DNA from: Clostridia bacterium
GTDB lineage: Bacteria; Bacillota; Clostridia; UBA1212
NCBI GenBank assembly: GCA_017461545.1
Contig: JAFTXP010000006.1
Location: 1 to 32,255 of the forward strand
Direction of reading: 5' to 3'
Length of the DNA: 32,255 nt
The notes under the pieces were generated by a model. The model ran no database searches, was not told where the DNA came from, and saw only the letters and a program-made list of their open reading frames with translations. The first letter of the stretch is position 1. Each line of letters opens with the position of its first letter. Shown here piece by piece: positions 1 through 9,337 of the stretch. The position numbers and the translations under genes were made by a program.

Positions 1-3000
1 GGCGTAGCTCTCGTTTGCATATGCATTATCCTCACGGATGAGCTGACCCTGTCCGTCATACTGATAGCTGAGCTTCAGTATTCCGTTTTCGGTCACTCTT
101 GTGATGTTTCCGATACTGTCATAGCTGTAGCCGTACACTGTTCCGTCTGCCATTGTGAGTGTGGATACATATGTACTGCTCGAGGTGTCGGCTTTTCCGG
201 AAGTCATTACAACGTTTAAGTAGCTGTAGCTTTCCATAAGCGCGAAGTCGCCTGTAGTTTGCAATATAGATCCGATTACTCTGCCAAGGTCGTCGGTTGT
301 AGTTGTTACGATACCTGCGTGAGAGTTAAGCGTTGTTGTATTGTTTTCCTCGTCTGCTGATACATCGAGTTCGTCCAAGATTACGCCGTCGATTATGTAT
401 CTTACGGAGCTATCGGCTGAACCTTTCTGCGGATACTCTATCTGCAAGATAGTTTTGCCGTCTGCATCGATAGTATATGTTCTCAGAAGTCCGCCGTCCG
501 CATCATACTCATAGTGAGTTGTGCGGTTTAATTCATAATCAAACTCTTTGTACAAAAGATCTGCTGCATTGTATACCCATTCATACGAAAGAGTACTTTC
601 TGCGGTACTGCTTGTCTTTCTCCAGAGCTTTGTCACATTGTTGTTATTGTCATACTCGTATGTCTCTCTGTAGCCGTTTAAGTACGACATTGATGTGAGG
701 TTACCCTGACGGCCGCTGTAGGTGTAGGTTACAAAGTTTTCGATGTTTCCTACCTTTACAGAAGTTGTCTGTCCGAGTATGTCATACGAAAGTGTATAGT
801 CAGTGTTGCCGTCGATGAGTGTGAGATTTCCGTCACCGTCATATGTGTAGCAGATACGCTTGTCTACATCTGCGTCAAAGCTTCCGTTGCCGTTTAAATC
901 ATCATATGTGTAGCTTACTTCGCCGGAGTTTTCGTGATATACATATCCGACCTTGCGGATGTCGCCTGTTGTCTCGTAAATTACACGGTCTTCACTGTCA
1001 TACTGATATGTTTTTACTACTCCGTTTACATCGATTTCACGGGTTACATTTCCGTTTGCGTCATACTCAGTTACGGTACGCTGTGCGAGTGTTCCGCTAG
1101 CTAGATATGTTTCAACCTTTATGAGGTTTCCGTCTGCGTCATAAGTGTTCAGAGTTTCCGAAAGAATTCTGCCTGTTTCGGAGCTTCCCTCGCGGTTGAT
1201 TTCGGAAAGTACAAGTGAATAGTCGTCGTTGTATGTGTAGCGTGTGACAGATGTTACATTTCCGTCCTCGTCTTTGTAGGTGATGGACTGAACGTGTTCC
1301 TCTGTTTCGTCAGTGTATGTTGTTTCGGTGTTGTCCTCAAGGTCTACTGTGTCACTTGATACAGTTTCGTCATCCTCGCCTGTATAGTCATCGGCGTAGT
1401 ACATTGACATTGAAATAACATTACCCTCTTCGTCATACGCAAAGTCGAGGGCGCTTGTTCGGGTAAACGTCATCTGTTTGAAGTACGCCGTATTTGCGTT
1501 ATACGAGTAGTCAAGCGTTATCTTTACGCTTGCAACTGTAGCATTCGTGTAGTCGTGTGTTTCATCTGTCTTGTCTACAAATACAGGGTGTGAAAAATAC
1601 TGCCAGTTGCTGTTATCTTTATTGAGGTCAGTAACCTGCGGTGCCTGTGTCCAAGTGTTTGTACCGTCTGTGAGTGTGACCTCTGTTGATATTCGATAAA
1701 CAGGTGTGGGCTGACTGTACCATGAAGCGTTTCCTGCATAAGCGGAAAGTGCTTTCGTGAGACCTGAGAGCACATATACTTCGTCTACGCCGGTATTCAT
1801 AGTGACAGTCTGCGATAAAGTGTTTACTGAAGATTTGTTGCCTGTGATATAGAAAGTGTAATCGTCTTCGTAGGTTGTGACACCACTGTTTACCTTATCC
1901 CAACCTATGCTTACACCGTAGCTTCCGCTGCCGTTTGTCAGTCTGCTCACGCTTGATGGTGTTGTATGGTTTGCCTCAAGCTGGAATCCATCAAAGTACG
2001 CTGTACCTGCGGAATCCTTCATAACGAGCTCTATTACATTGTGAAGCTTGTTCTGCACTTCAAATGTAAAGAATATTCTCTGCCAACCGTTGCCTACATC
2101 TTCTGCGGTTGTTCCTGTAAAACGAATTGATTCGCCTGTTGTAGCAGTGTTATACGCATTAGCAACTCTTGCAAATACTTCTCCTGTTACATTTTCGGTT
2201 TTTACATAGCAAGAGAATACTGCCTTGCCTACCGGAACACTTGTGGGAGTAATTTTAATTACCGCTTCGCCCTCGGAAGTCTCGCTTCCTGTAATTTTCA
2301 CAGAGCTTACACCGAGCTTTGTAATCTCGCTGTCAATTGCGTATGTGTAAGTTGCATTTTCACTTGTTGTAGGTAATGTTGTAAACGACGGTGTGTCGAT
2401 ATAATTTATATTGCGGTCGTCCTGCACATTTGTGATTCGTTTTACATTACCGTCCTCGTCATATGTGTAGATTGCGCCGCTGTAGAATTCACTTCCCGTG
2501 ATGTTCTCTGAGTATGTCTGAGTGATGCGGTAACTGCTGTCGTAAAGGTATGCGGTAAAGATGTCATCACATTCCGAATTAACAACATTTACTTGACCGT
2601 ATGATATTGACACGTTATCAAATTCACCGTTCGCACCCGGCTCATACACATATGTAGCTCCTGTTTCATAGCGGAATATATATTCTCCGGTAACTGTACT
2701 TTCGGTGTCCGAAAATTTCTCTTCGGTTACCGTCAGCACACGCTTCAAAAAACTTGTTTCGTATGTGTATTTCACACGCGTTTTATCTTTCAGATTCGTA
2801 ATCTGTGAGAGGTTGCCGTTTGTGTCGTATTCAAAGGCATACTTAGACTCATATACGCCGTCGTCATTCATTACCTCGATACCACTAAGTATAGAGTCAG
2901 CGTAGGTAAAACGAAGCCCCTGAAGGTTTTCTATGTTCTGCCTTGTAATTGTTTTTAAGTATCCGTTTGTATCGTATGAAACAGCAAAAGATTTAGCTGT

Positions 3001-4941
3001 TTCATCGTTTAAATATATCTGCGTAATCTGTCCCACACTGTTACGGTTAATTGATAAAGTTGTATCATCCGAAATTATAGATTCAAGTAATCCTTTATTG
3101 TTAAAATTATACGTTTCTCCGTTGTATGTAACTTCGTATGAGCCGTCTGATAGTATAGAAAGTGTTGTTCCGGCATCTGTAATGTCATGATATAACTTGT
3201 CTGTACTGTTGTACTTCATGTAGTGGATTCCACCGGTAGAATCGACAAAATTATACATTGATGTATCGGTTGCATTCTGTACTACGGTTTCATCTATGCC
3301 AAGTCGCCAGTAATTTCCCATATCAGCGTTTGAAAGTTCGCTTCCCGTTGCAAGCTGCGATGCATTGTATACAAGGTCTACCGGCCATGCGGCTTCGTCT
3401 CCGTCCTCGCAGTAAATCTCCGAAATGAGTGTTTTTAAATATCCGCTGGTGTAATCAACATATGCAGATGCATTTTCGGAAATACTTGTCTCATGATAAG
3501 TACGGTTATCATAAATTCCTGTATCTGAAACATAGCCGATTATAAGTGTTGGTTTTATGTAATTTGCTGTTGCAATACTTGAATGTATACTTATTCCGTC
3601 AAGCGATGCATCCTCTGCATAAAAAGATAGTCCGTAATTGTATGCAGTTCCTTCGTACCAACTTTTTACTGTATCAAGAATGTTCCACTTAACATAATAT
3701 CCCACTCCCGCAGGTGCTACCAAATAGTCAAGAACTTCACGACTTACACTTCCGTAAGTGTCTTTCGTGTTCCAATTAAGATTTGAAGTAGTCCAATCCG
3801 ATGTAACCTTGCTGACATTGAATTTTGTATTGCTTCCGTCTGACGAAGTTGCATATGTAAAGCCCTGAAAATTGGCAGAAGTTATTACACTGTTTTCCGG
3901 TAATGACGGAAGTTTATTAAGCCTCCAATATGCGCGATGCTCCGCACCGTTCTTTGTACCGATCAAAAGATGAGCAACATTTTCTGCAAATGTTTCAGTA
4001 TTTGACGATATATATCCATCAGTGACATATGCATCCAAACTTGAATCATCGAGATTAGTAACCGTCGGATCTATCGTTACGGGATATGCTCTTTCGGAAT
4101 CATTCATCCATACAGAATCAGCTGTAACAGTCAAAGTGTAACTTCCGCTATCGCCGCTGAGTGTGTATTCTGCTGCCTCTGAATACACTCCGTTTGCGTC
4201 AACCATAAAAGGTGCCGGTATTGTGTAATATGTTTCCTCTCCGTCCTTTAAAAGAACATCTCCGCTTTCGTCGAGAACAGCTTCGAGATTGTTTAATTTA
4301 AGTGAAAATTCATAATCGTAAGAGTCTGCCTTCTCTTTTACGATAATGTTCTCCTTGATTGTGTTTGAGATGACAACATATTCAAGGTCTACGCCTGACA
4401 TAATATCGTCATAGCGTACCGAAGCGCTGACTTTGTCGAGGCTCATCATCTTTTGAAGCGCTGTCTGTGTATTGTCATCTTCGCTGTTAAGATTTGTCGC
4501 AATGCCTTCAGTTTTCTTTACTGCATCAGGCATGGAAAATTCAATTTTCTTGTTGCCGTCGTGAAGCGTAAGTATTTTTTTGCTGCCGTTTATTTTCTTT
4601 GCAAATTTTATACGCTGATTGCTTGTCTGAAGCTCGTCTGAAACTTCAGATAGCGTGTTGTCGATATCGACCCATTCGCCGTTTTCCAAGCTGTGTACCG
4701 GAACATCGTATGTTGCGGCAATAACCGAGCCGTCACTCATCCGGAAATGTTTTACATTCTCTTCTCTGAGTGAAACAATCTCACCTAAGGGAGTAACAGT
4801 TTCATCGTAATACGAAATAGTTTCCTGTGCGTTACTTGTCTGAAGCTGTGCGCGTAAGTTCTTTGGCAGTACAGAACAAACGGTACAGACAACAAGTAAT
4901 AAAGATAAAAACCTTTTAAAATTTTTGCCTGTTTTTTTCAT
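1..4941 (-). CDS. Giant secreted DNRLRE / YD-repeat (RHS-like) protein, N-terminal part, runs off left edge
   Basis: One frame is open from an ATG at 4941 to base 1 without a stop (1647 codons), so the C-terminus is outside the window. An AAGGAGG ribosome site sits about 8 bases before the ATG. Residues 1-31 form a signal peptide (KK-rich start, then a Leu/Val core). A segment ending YPVTIDPTV (about 286-294) leads into a DNRLRE-type domain (about 290-467). YD-type repeats with YDxxGN cores (FEYDTNGNLSQIT, TYDEDGNVKRIT) fill about 560-850. A jelly-roll carbohydrate-binding-like domain ending AYFDGFQLE spans about 850-990, a fibronectin-like stretch follows, and dense YD repeats (EYDANGNVTREIDVNG, YDSIGNITRVT) continue to the edge. 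Such proteins are cell-surface or secreted, and some RHS members carry a variable toxin or adhesin C-terminus; none can be seen here. No convincing promoter was found in 4958-5036. Confidence 0.9.
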   Translation of the reverse strand, partial: MKKTGKNFKRFLSLLLVVCTVCSVLPKNLRAQLQTSNAQETISYYDETVTPLGEIVSLREENVKHFRMSDGSVIAATYDVPVHSLENGEWVDIDNTLSEVSDELQTSNQRIKFAKKINGSKKILTLHDGNKKIEFSMPDAVKKTEGIATNLNSEDDNTQTALQKMMSLDKVSASVRYDDIMSGVDLEYVVISNTIKENIIVKEKADSYDYEFSLKLNNLEAVLDESGDVLLKDGEETYYTIPAPFMVDANGVYSEAAEYTLSGDSGSYTLTVTADSVWMNDSERAYPVTIDPTVTNLDDSSLDAYVTDGYISSNTETFAENVAHLLIGTKNGAEHRAYWRLNKLPSLPENSVITSANFQGFTYATSSDGSNTKFNVSKVTSDWTTSNLNWNTKDTYGSVSREVLDYLVAPAGVGYYVKWNILDTVKSWYEGTAYNYGLSFYAEDASLDGISIHSSIATANYIKPTLIIGYVSDTGIYDNRTYHETSISENASAYVDYTSGYLKTLISEIYCEDGDEAAWPVDLVYNASQLATGSELSNADMGNYWRLGIDETVVQNATDTSMYNFVDSTGGIHYMKYNSTDKLYHDITDAGTTLSILSDGSYEVTYNGETYNFNNKGLLESIISDDTTLSINRNSVGQITQIYLNDETAKSFAVSYDTNGYLKTITRQNIENLQGLRFTYADSILSGIEVMNDDGVYESKYAFEYDTNGNLSQITNLKDKTRVKYTYETSFLKRVLTVTEEKFSDTESTVTGEYIFRYETGATYVYEPGANGEFDNVSISYGQVNVVNSECDDIFTAYLYDSSYRITQTYSENITGSEFYSGAIYTYDEDGNVKRITNVQDDRNINYIDTPSFTTLPTTSENATYTYAIDSEITKLGVSSVKITGSETSEGEAVIKITPTSVPVGKAVFSCYVKTENVTGEVFARVANAYNTATTGESIRFTGTTAEDVGNGWQRIFFTFEVQNKLHNVIELVMKDSAGTAYFDGFQLEANHTTPSSVSRLTNGSGSYGVSIGWDKVNSGVTTYEDDYTFYITGNKSSVNTLSQTVTMNTGVDEVYVLSGLTKALSAYAGNASWYSQPTPVYRISTEVTLTDGTNTWTQAPQVTDLNKDNSNWQYFSHPVFVDKTDETHDYTNATVASVKITLDYSYNANTAYFKQMTFTRTSALDFAYDEEGNVISMSMYYADDYTGEDDETVSSDTVDLEDNTETTYTDETEEHVQSITYKDEDGNVTSVTRYTYNDDYSLVLSEINREGSSETGRILSETLNTYDADGNLIKVETYLASGTLAQRTVTEYDANGNVTREIDVNGVVKTYQYDSEDRVIYETTGDIRKVGYVYHENSGEVSYTYDDLNGNGSFDADVDKRICYTYDGDGNLTLIDGNTDYTLSYDILGQTTSVKVGNIENFVTYTYSGRQGNLTSMSYLNGYRETYEYDNNNNVTKLWRKTSSTAESTLSYEWVYNAADLLYKEFDYELNRTTHYEYDADGGLLRTYTIDADGKTILQIEYPQKGSADSSVRYIIDGVILDELDVSADEENNTTTLNSHAGIVTTTTDDLGRVIGSILQTTGDFALMESYSYLNVVMTSGKADTSSSTYVSTLTMADGTVYGYSYDSIGNITRVTENGILKLSYQYDGQGQLIREDNAYANESYA

Positions 4942-5036
4942 AGATTAAGCCTCCTTATAAATTTCTATATTTATAAGGTAACATTGTTAATATAAAATTC
5001 ATATATTTTGAGCAGTATGTTTAACAAAATTAAAAT

Positions 5037-5094
5037 AGCAAGAGCACATCAGCCTGCAAATCAGTAAAAATTTGCAGGCTGATGCGCTCTTGCT
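5037..5094 (-). terminator. Long intrinsic terminator after the NlpC/P60 gene
   Basis: Two 25-base arms (5037-5061 and 5070-5094) around an 8-base loop. The single mismatch becomes a G-U pair in minus-strand RNA, so the stem is fully paired in that direction. It is followed by ATTTTAATTTTG. It lies 46 bases past the stop of the NlpC/P60 gene and before the start region of the YD-repeat gene, so it separates the two transcripts. Confidence 0.85.
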
Positions 5095-5140
5095 AACAGA
5101 TAACTCTGCGGGAAAATTTTCTGAAATCAGAAATCTTCGT

Positions 5141-6562
5141 TCAACAGAACTTATTTATACTCATTAAATTTGTTGCAGATGTTCCGAGAATCTCCTCGCA
5201 AACCACCCGTCCGCCCTCAGGCGAATGTATGACATAATATGCGCCGTCAAATTTTCCGAGGTACAGCATCACGTGACCGGGCTTGTAAACGGCTGCAGGC
5301 ACATTTATTCCGTCAAGCACGCTTTCAATATTCTCCTTACCCGTTCCTTCAAAATCGATTATCTCTCCGACCGTGTTCCGCTGCTGGCTCACATTTCTGG
5401 GAAGTTCAAAACCGAAAACTCTCATAACGGCACTGACAAAGCCGGAACAGTCCACACTGTCATAAAGACCGCCCCATCCGTAAGTTGCCCCTTCGTATTT
5501 GAACGCCTGTATGTAAAAATTATTGACCGTAAAAGGCATATATCCGTAACAGGCGATATCGCCTCCGAGTGTTATGTAGTCATAGTAAAGACTGCCGTCT
5601 GAATTTCTGCCGGGAAGCTTCACTTTGTATCCGGCGAGGCTTCGCTCCGCTATAGGAAGTTTTACACCCATGTCAAGTTTTATATAAGAGTCCTTTGTTA
5701 TGTATAAAGAAGCTTTTACCACCGCAAAATCCTCCGGTGCTGCAAAAGCTTTCCACTCGTCATATGAGTCCGTAACAGCAATGTGTTTTGAGGCTACCCA
5801 GCCGCAGTAATTGAATGTCTGAACGAAACTGTACGCCCCGTTTTTGCTCTCATGAAGAACCCATACACCGCTTCCGACTGTTACTTCCGTCTCCTGTATT
5901 CTGTCGTAATACTGCGTGCCGGGGTCTGAGAAAAACGGAGTATCTGTCGGCAAGCTTCTGAGAGCAGTACGCTGTACAATGATACCCATCCGAGGATTTA
6001 CACTTCCGCCGTCATAAAGATCAGACAAGTTTCTGTTATCAAGAATCTCATCGAGCTTTGACTGAGATATTTCACTGTCGTCATAGTCATATTTCGGAAG
6101 AGACGGACAGCTCATCGACTCGATTTTATATGCAATTTCACTGCAATTCATTGACTGAGGAATATTCAGAATATCGATAACAGCATCGGAGAGCGATGAA
6201 ACTTTGTTGTTGAAAGAATCTATCTCAGAAGTTGACATCAAAATCCTGTCTCCGTCATAACCGAGACTTTTGTACCTATCTATCCACTTCGCTGAGTTTT
6301 CACTTATCGTTTCCGTCTGTGCGGGAGTCTGTACAGGCGGCTGTACGACCGTATTCTCAGGGTTATCAGTCGGCAGCGGTGAATCCTGCGGCACCGCCGT
6401 AATATTTTCGTTATCCATTGTAATTACAATTCCCTCCGTTGTATTAGTTTCGTTTGAACTTTCGGGATTTGTCGCCGAACAACCGCTGAAAAAGGAAGAT
6501 ATGATTCCTGCAAGAACAACTGAGAGAATTATGCTTCGAAAATTGCGTGAATATTTTTTCAT
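5141..6562 (-). CDS. NlpC/P60-family cell-wall hydrolase, lipoprotein with SH3 domains
   Basis: 473 residues. It has an N-terminal hydrophobic segment with lipobox FFSGC (Cys about 28), then a Ser/Thr/Pro-rich linker to about residue 88. A helical region follows, then an SH3-like domain with the RTALRSLPTDTPFF signature of bacterial SH3b1 modules, and a second SH3-like stretch (about 280-340). The C-terminal NlpC/P60 domain has catalytic Cys372 in DCSGF, His430 in KPGHVM and His446 in IHSP. The family cleaves gamma-D-Glu-diamino acid bonds in peptidoglycan stem peptides, and this architecture resembles YkfC/DpgA-type endopeptidases. It would act outside the membrane. It starts 1 base after the stop of the metallophosphoesterase-like gene, so the two are co-transcribed. 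The exact substrate is inference. Confidence 0.9.
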   Translation of the reverse strand: MKKYSRNFRSIILSVVLAGIISSFFSGCSATNPESSNETNTTEGIVITMDNENITAVPQDSPLPTDNPENTVVQPPVQTPAQTETISENSAKWIDRYKSLGYDGDRILMSTSEIDSFNNKVSSLSDAVIDILNIPQSMNCSEIAYKIESMSCPSLPKYDYDDSEISQSKLDEILDNRNLSDLYDGGSVNPRMGIIVQRTALRSLPTDTPFFSDPGTQYYDRIQETEVTVGSGVWVLHESKNGAYSFVQTFNYCGWVASKHIAVTDSYDEWKAFAAPEDFAVVKASLYITKDSYIKLDMGVKLPIAERSLAGYKVKLPGRNSDGSLYYDYITLGGDIACYGYMPFTVNNFYIQAFKYEGATYGWGGLYDSVDCSGFVSAVMRVFGFELPRNVSQQRNTVGEIIDFEGTGKENIESVLDGINVPAAVYKPGHVMLYLGKFDGAYYVIHSPEGGRVVCEEILGTSATNLMSINKFC

Positions 6563-6563
6563 G

Positions 6564-7568
6564 TCATTTACCTGTAGATTTAAGTTCTATTATAGATATC
6601 TCCGGACTGATTCCTACTCTGAAACCTGATTTTACCCCGAGACCGCCGCAGATATAATTATATCTGCCGCTGCTGTCAGTGCTGAGCCCGTAAACTTGCT
6701 TTTCCTGTGGGAATATTCCGTAATCACTTGTATACACAGTTCCCAGAATCGGCAGTTTGTACTGACCGCCGAGCGTATGTCCTGCAATGTTTAAATCATA
6801 GTCAAGTTCGGTGATAATTCGTGTATTTACATCTCTGAGTCGTGAATCAACATTATAGTCAATCGGCTTGTGTGTTACACATATACTGAACTCACTCTCA
6901 GCTTCGAAATCAAATTCCTTTAATGTGTTGTTGTTTTTTATACCCGTAAGATATATATATTCACCTGCTGCGGATTCAATTCTTTGCGCCGGATATACGG
7001 ACAAAGCGCCCCGTTCTTCGAGAGCTGTTACAATCTGATTGCCCGCAGGAGGATTTATGCACATCATCCAGTCATCGTCCTCTGTGTCACGCGCCTCAAC
7101 ATCTTCTTCGCCTAAAATATAGTAAATCGGCTTATCAGTCTCTAGTCCGTCAAGCAAATCAAGCAATGCCCACGGGTCATTTTTGTCTTCGCCGTAATAA
7201 TCACCGGTAAGAAGTATCATATCATAATCGAGGCCCTTTACAAGAGCAATAAGTTCCTCCTGTCTGTCACCGAATTCTTTTCCGTTTATGTCGCTTATCT
7301 GTAATATCTTGTAACCTGAAAAAGAAGCCGGTATATCCTCGTGCTCAACAATAATGTTTTTAACATTTATAGTGTTGTTACACTTTGCGATATTTACTAT
7401 CGAAGCAACAATGCATGCAATCAGCACAACAACAATAACAATAAAAATCCGGAATTTTTTCTTCTTTTTCTCTTCAAAAATGGTAGCCGAAGGAGAAAAA
7501 GTCTTTGAGGATTTCATACCGCTGAAATCTGTATATTTGTTTTTTTCGTTAAAATCTATATCTGACAA
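6564..7568 (-). CDS. Membrane-anchored calcineurin-like metallophosphoesterase-fold protein with degenerate active site
   Basis: 334 residues, starting at a TTG with AGAGGTAG about 6 bases upstream. Residues 1-38 are cytoplasmic and Lys-rich, 41-61 form one membrane helix, and the rest is an extracytoplasmic phosphoesterase fold of the YkuE type. Family motifs are recognisable but altered. The DxH motif reads Asp93-Ile-Asn95. GD is kept at 122-123. GNH(D/E) reads Gly153-Glu-Glu-Asp156. The lone His233 (THKP) is kept. GHxHGGQ reads Gly263-His-Thr-Leu-Gly-Gly-Gln269. At least three canonical metal or active-site residues are therefore replaced, so hydrolysis is doubtful and a binding or regulatory role is possible (inference). 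It is the first gene of a unit with the NlpC/P60 lipoprotein, which suggests an envelope role. Confidence 0.82.
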   Translation of the reverse strand: MSDIDFNEKNKYTDFSGMKSSKTFSPSATIFEEKKKKKFRIFIVIVVVLIACIVASIVNIAKCNNTINVKNIIVEHEDIPASFSGYKILQISDINGKEFGDRQEELIALVKGLDYDMILLTGDYYGEDKNDPWALLDLLDGLETDKPIYYILGEEDVEARDTEDDDWMMCINPPAGNQIVTALEERGALSVYPAQRIESAAGEYIYLTGIKNNNTLKEFDFEAESEFSICVTHKPIDYNVDSRLRDVNTRIITELDYDLNIAGHTLGGQYKLPILGTVYTSDYGIFPQEKQVYGLSTDSSGRYNYICGGLGVKSGFRVGISPEISIIELKSTGK

Positions 7569-7640
7569 TTCTCTACCTCTGAAATTTATATTCTGTACCT
7601 AAATATATTTCATTTCTGCTTATAAATAGATTAGACACAA

Positions 7641-7670
7641 ATTATACGATATATTCTATTTGTTTTTCAA
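7641..7670 (-). promoter_or_regulatory. Sigma-A-type promoter for the phosphoesterase/NlpC unit
   Basis: On the minus strand, TTGAAA (7665-7670), an 18-base spacer and a perfect TATAAT (7641-7646). Start of transcription is expected near 7634, about 65 bases before the TTG start codon. Confidence 0.6.
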
Positions 7671-7694
7671 CAATAACTTGCTTTAAAACAAATT

Positions 7695-7724
7695 TTGATG
7701 TATATTGCACTTGCGCTGTATTCT
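7695..7724 (+). promoter_or_regulatory. Possible promoter for coaX-panT
   Basis: TTGATG (7695-7700), 18-base spacer, TATTCT (7719-7724) directly preceded by TG, about 35 bases before the coaX ATG. It lies back to back with the minus-strand promoter in the same 190-base divergent gap. Imperfect boxes, so moderate to low confidence. Confidence 0.4.
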
Positions 7725-7758
7725 ATACGATTAAGAAACAGCAGCAGGAGGTATTTAT

Positions 7759-8535
7759 ATGATTTTCACCATTGACGTCGGAAACAGTAATATCGTTCTC
7801 GGCGGCTACAAAGAGGAATCTTTGCTTTTCGTTGCAAGGATATCCACGTCCACAAAGCGTACCGCAGACGAGTACGCAGTCAGTATCAAGGAAATTTTAG
7901 ACATCAGAGGCTACTCTAATCAGGACATAGAAGGTGTCATAATTTCATCTGTTGTTCCGCATATCACAACAATTTTATACGAGGCGATAAAGCTTTTTAC
8001 AGGTATTGCGCCTATCGTTGTCGGTCCGGGAATGAAAACCGGTATCAATATCAAAATCGACGACCCTGCACAACTCGGAAGCGACCTTTTGGTTGACAGC
8101 GTTGCAGCCGCGGCACTGTACGAAAAACCTTGTATTGTTGTTGACATGGGTACTGCCACAACTATTTCAGCGGTTACGGAAAACAATGAAATGATAGGCG
8201 GAGCTATTATTCCCGGTGTAAAAATTTCAATCGACGCTTTAGCAGAAAAAACAGCTCAGCTTCCGCACATTGCACTAATCCCCCCGAAAAAGGCAATAGG
8301 CACAAACACAATCAGCTGTATGCAGTCGGGTCTTATTTACGGCAATGCCGGCATGATTGACGGTATCGTCGAGCGTATCGAAGAAGAACTCGGCAAAAAA
8401 TGCACCGTTGTCGCAACAGGCGGCCTCGCAAAAGAAATCTGCAATGTCTGCAGACATGAAATCATTTACGACGAGTATCTGATGCTCAAAGGGCTTTACA
8501 TTCTTTACAAAAAGAACAGTAAAGCAAGTAAATAA
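7759..8535 (+). CDS. coaX: Type III pantothenate kinase
   Basis: 258 residues, the normal size for CoaX. It phosphorylates pantothenate, the first step of coenzyme A synthesis, and the type III family is not feedback-inhibited by CoA. Family marks are IDVGNSN at residues 5-11 (phosphate binding), DDPAQLGSDLLVDSVAA (pantothenate-site Asp kept), VDMGTATT, GGAIIPGV and ATGGLA near the C-terminus. A strong AGGAGG at 7747-7752 fixes the start. The next gene, 61 bases on, is a vitamin-type ECF S component, which makes a pantothenate uptake and trapping pair. Confidence 0.95.
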   Translation: MIFTIDVGNSNIVLGGYKEESLLFVARISTSTKRTADEYAVSIKEILDIRGYSNQDIEGVIISSVVPHITTILYEAIKLFTGIAPIVVGPGMKTGINIKIDDPAQLGSDLLVDSVAAAALYEKPCIVVDMGTATTISAVTENNEMIGGAIIPGVKISIDALAEKTAQLPHIALIPPKKAIGTNTISCMQSGLIYGNAGMIDGIVERIEEELGKKCTVVATGGLAKEICNVCRHEIIYDEYLMLKGLYILYKKNSKASK

Positions 8536-8596
8536 CAAAACATAAAATTTATTATTTTAGAAGGAAGCCATTCTACGGCAAAACAGGAGGTTTACC

Positions 8597-9214
8597 ATGA
8601 AAAAAGAAAAAAGTTTATCAAAAAAACAAATTCACAATTTAACATTAAAATTAACCGTTATGGCGGTTTTGACAGCGCTGGTTATTGTACTCCAGCTTTT
8701 CGGATCCGTATTCAGAATCGGAACAGTTAACCTGAGCTTCGTACTCATACCTATAGTCCTCGGCGGCATATTCGTAGGCAAAACAGGCGGTGCTTTCTTA
8801 GGTTTTCTTTTCGGAATGATTACACTCATCGCAGGTATCACCGGTACAGATCCTTTTACACACATATTATTCACAAACAGTCCGGTAATCACGTCTCTCA
8901 TCTGCCTTGGCAAAGGAATACTCGCAGGACTCGGCTCCGCATGGCTTTATCAACTGGTGTCAAAGAAAAATTCATATGTCGCAACTTTTGTTGCCAGTGC
9001 TGCTGCTCCTGTAATAAACACAGGTCTTTTCATCTTCGGTGCGCTGTTCCTTAAAGACATCATCAGCGCCAACTTTGTGGCAGAAGGTACAACTTTCCTG
9101 TACTTCCTCATAATCGGCTGCGCCGGAATAAATTTCATCTTTGAATTCATAATCAACCTTGTTTTCTCCCCGGCAGTATATGCGGTTGTAAAGGCTATAA
9201 AAAAGAGAAAATAA
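8597..9214 (+). CDS. panT: ECF transporter S component, probably pantothenate-specific (PanT-like)
   Basis: 205 residues with about six hydrophobic helices, Lys-rich termini and the small-integral-membrane layout of energy-coupling-factor S components. LTALVIVLQLFGSVFRIG near the N-terminus and a long Gly-rich helix pair (GKTGGAFLGFLFGMITLIAGITG) fit the family. S components bind the vitamin and need the shared EcfA/A'/T module, which is not in this window. The pantothenate assignment rests on the pairing with coaX and on similarity to PanT-type proteins; another substrate cannot be excluded from sequence alone. AGGAGG lies just before the ATG. A bidirectional terminator follows. Confidence 0.82.
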   Translation: MKKEKSLSKKQIHNLTLKLTVMAVLTALVIVLQLFGSVFRIGTVNLSFVLIPIVLGGIFVGKTGGAFLGFLFGMITLIAGITGTDPFTHILFTNSPVITSLICLGKGILAGLGSAWLYQLVSKKNSYVATFVASAAAPVINTGLFIFGALFLKDIISANFVAEGTTFLYFLIIGCAGINFIFEFIINLVFSPAVYAVVKAIKKRK

Positions 9215-9254
9215 AATCGGTAATTTTATCGTAAATCATATAATGCCTTATGCG

Positions 9255-9307
9255 AAAAACCGGCGTGCACGAAAACATTAAACATTTTCGTGCACGCCGG
9301 TTTTTTT
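9255..9307. terminator. Bidirectional terminator between panT and nif3
   Basis: Arms 9255-9275 and 9285-9305 are perfectly complementary: 21 bases with a GC-rich core, flanked by an A tract on the left and a T tract on the right. It can end both the plus-strand coaX-panT transcript and the convergent minus-strand trmK-nif3 transcript. Confidence 0.93.
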
Positions 9308-9337
9308 AATTTATTTTTGGCTTATCGTTAACAAGTT

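Noticed and set aside
477..1100. Plus-strand and alternative-frame ORFs across the YD-repeat region (also 1575-1775 minus)
   Set aside because: The continuous 1647-codon minus frame carries clear YD-repeat, DNRLRE and carbohydrate-binding signatures; the others are low-complexity shadows rich in Cys/His/Arg.
5037..5094. 58-base near-perfect palindrome considered as a mobile element end or attachment site
   Set aside because: Its position after a stop codon, the G-U pair favouring minus-strand RNA and the T-rich tail fit a terminator; other terminators here have similarly long stems.
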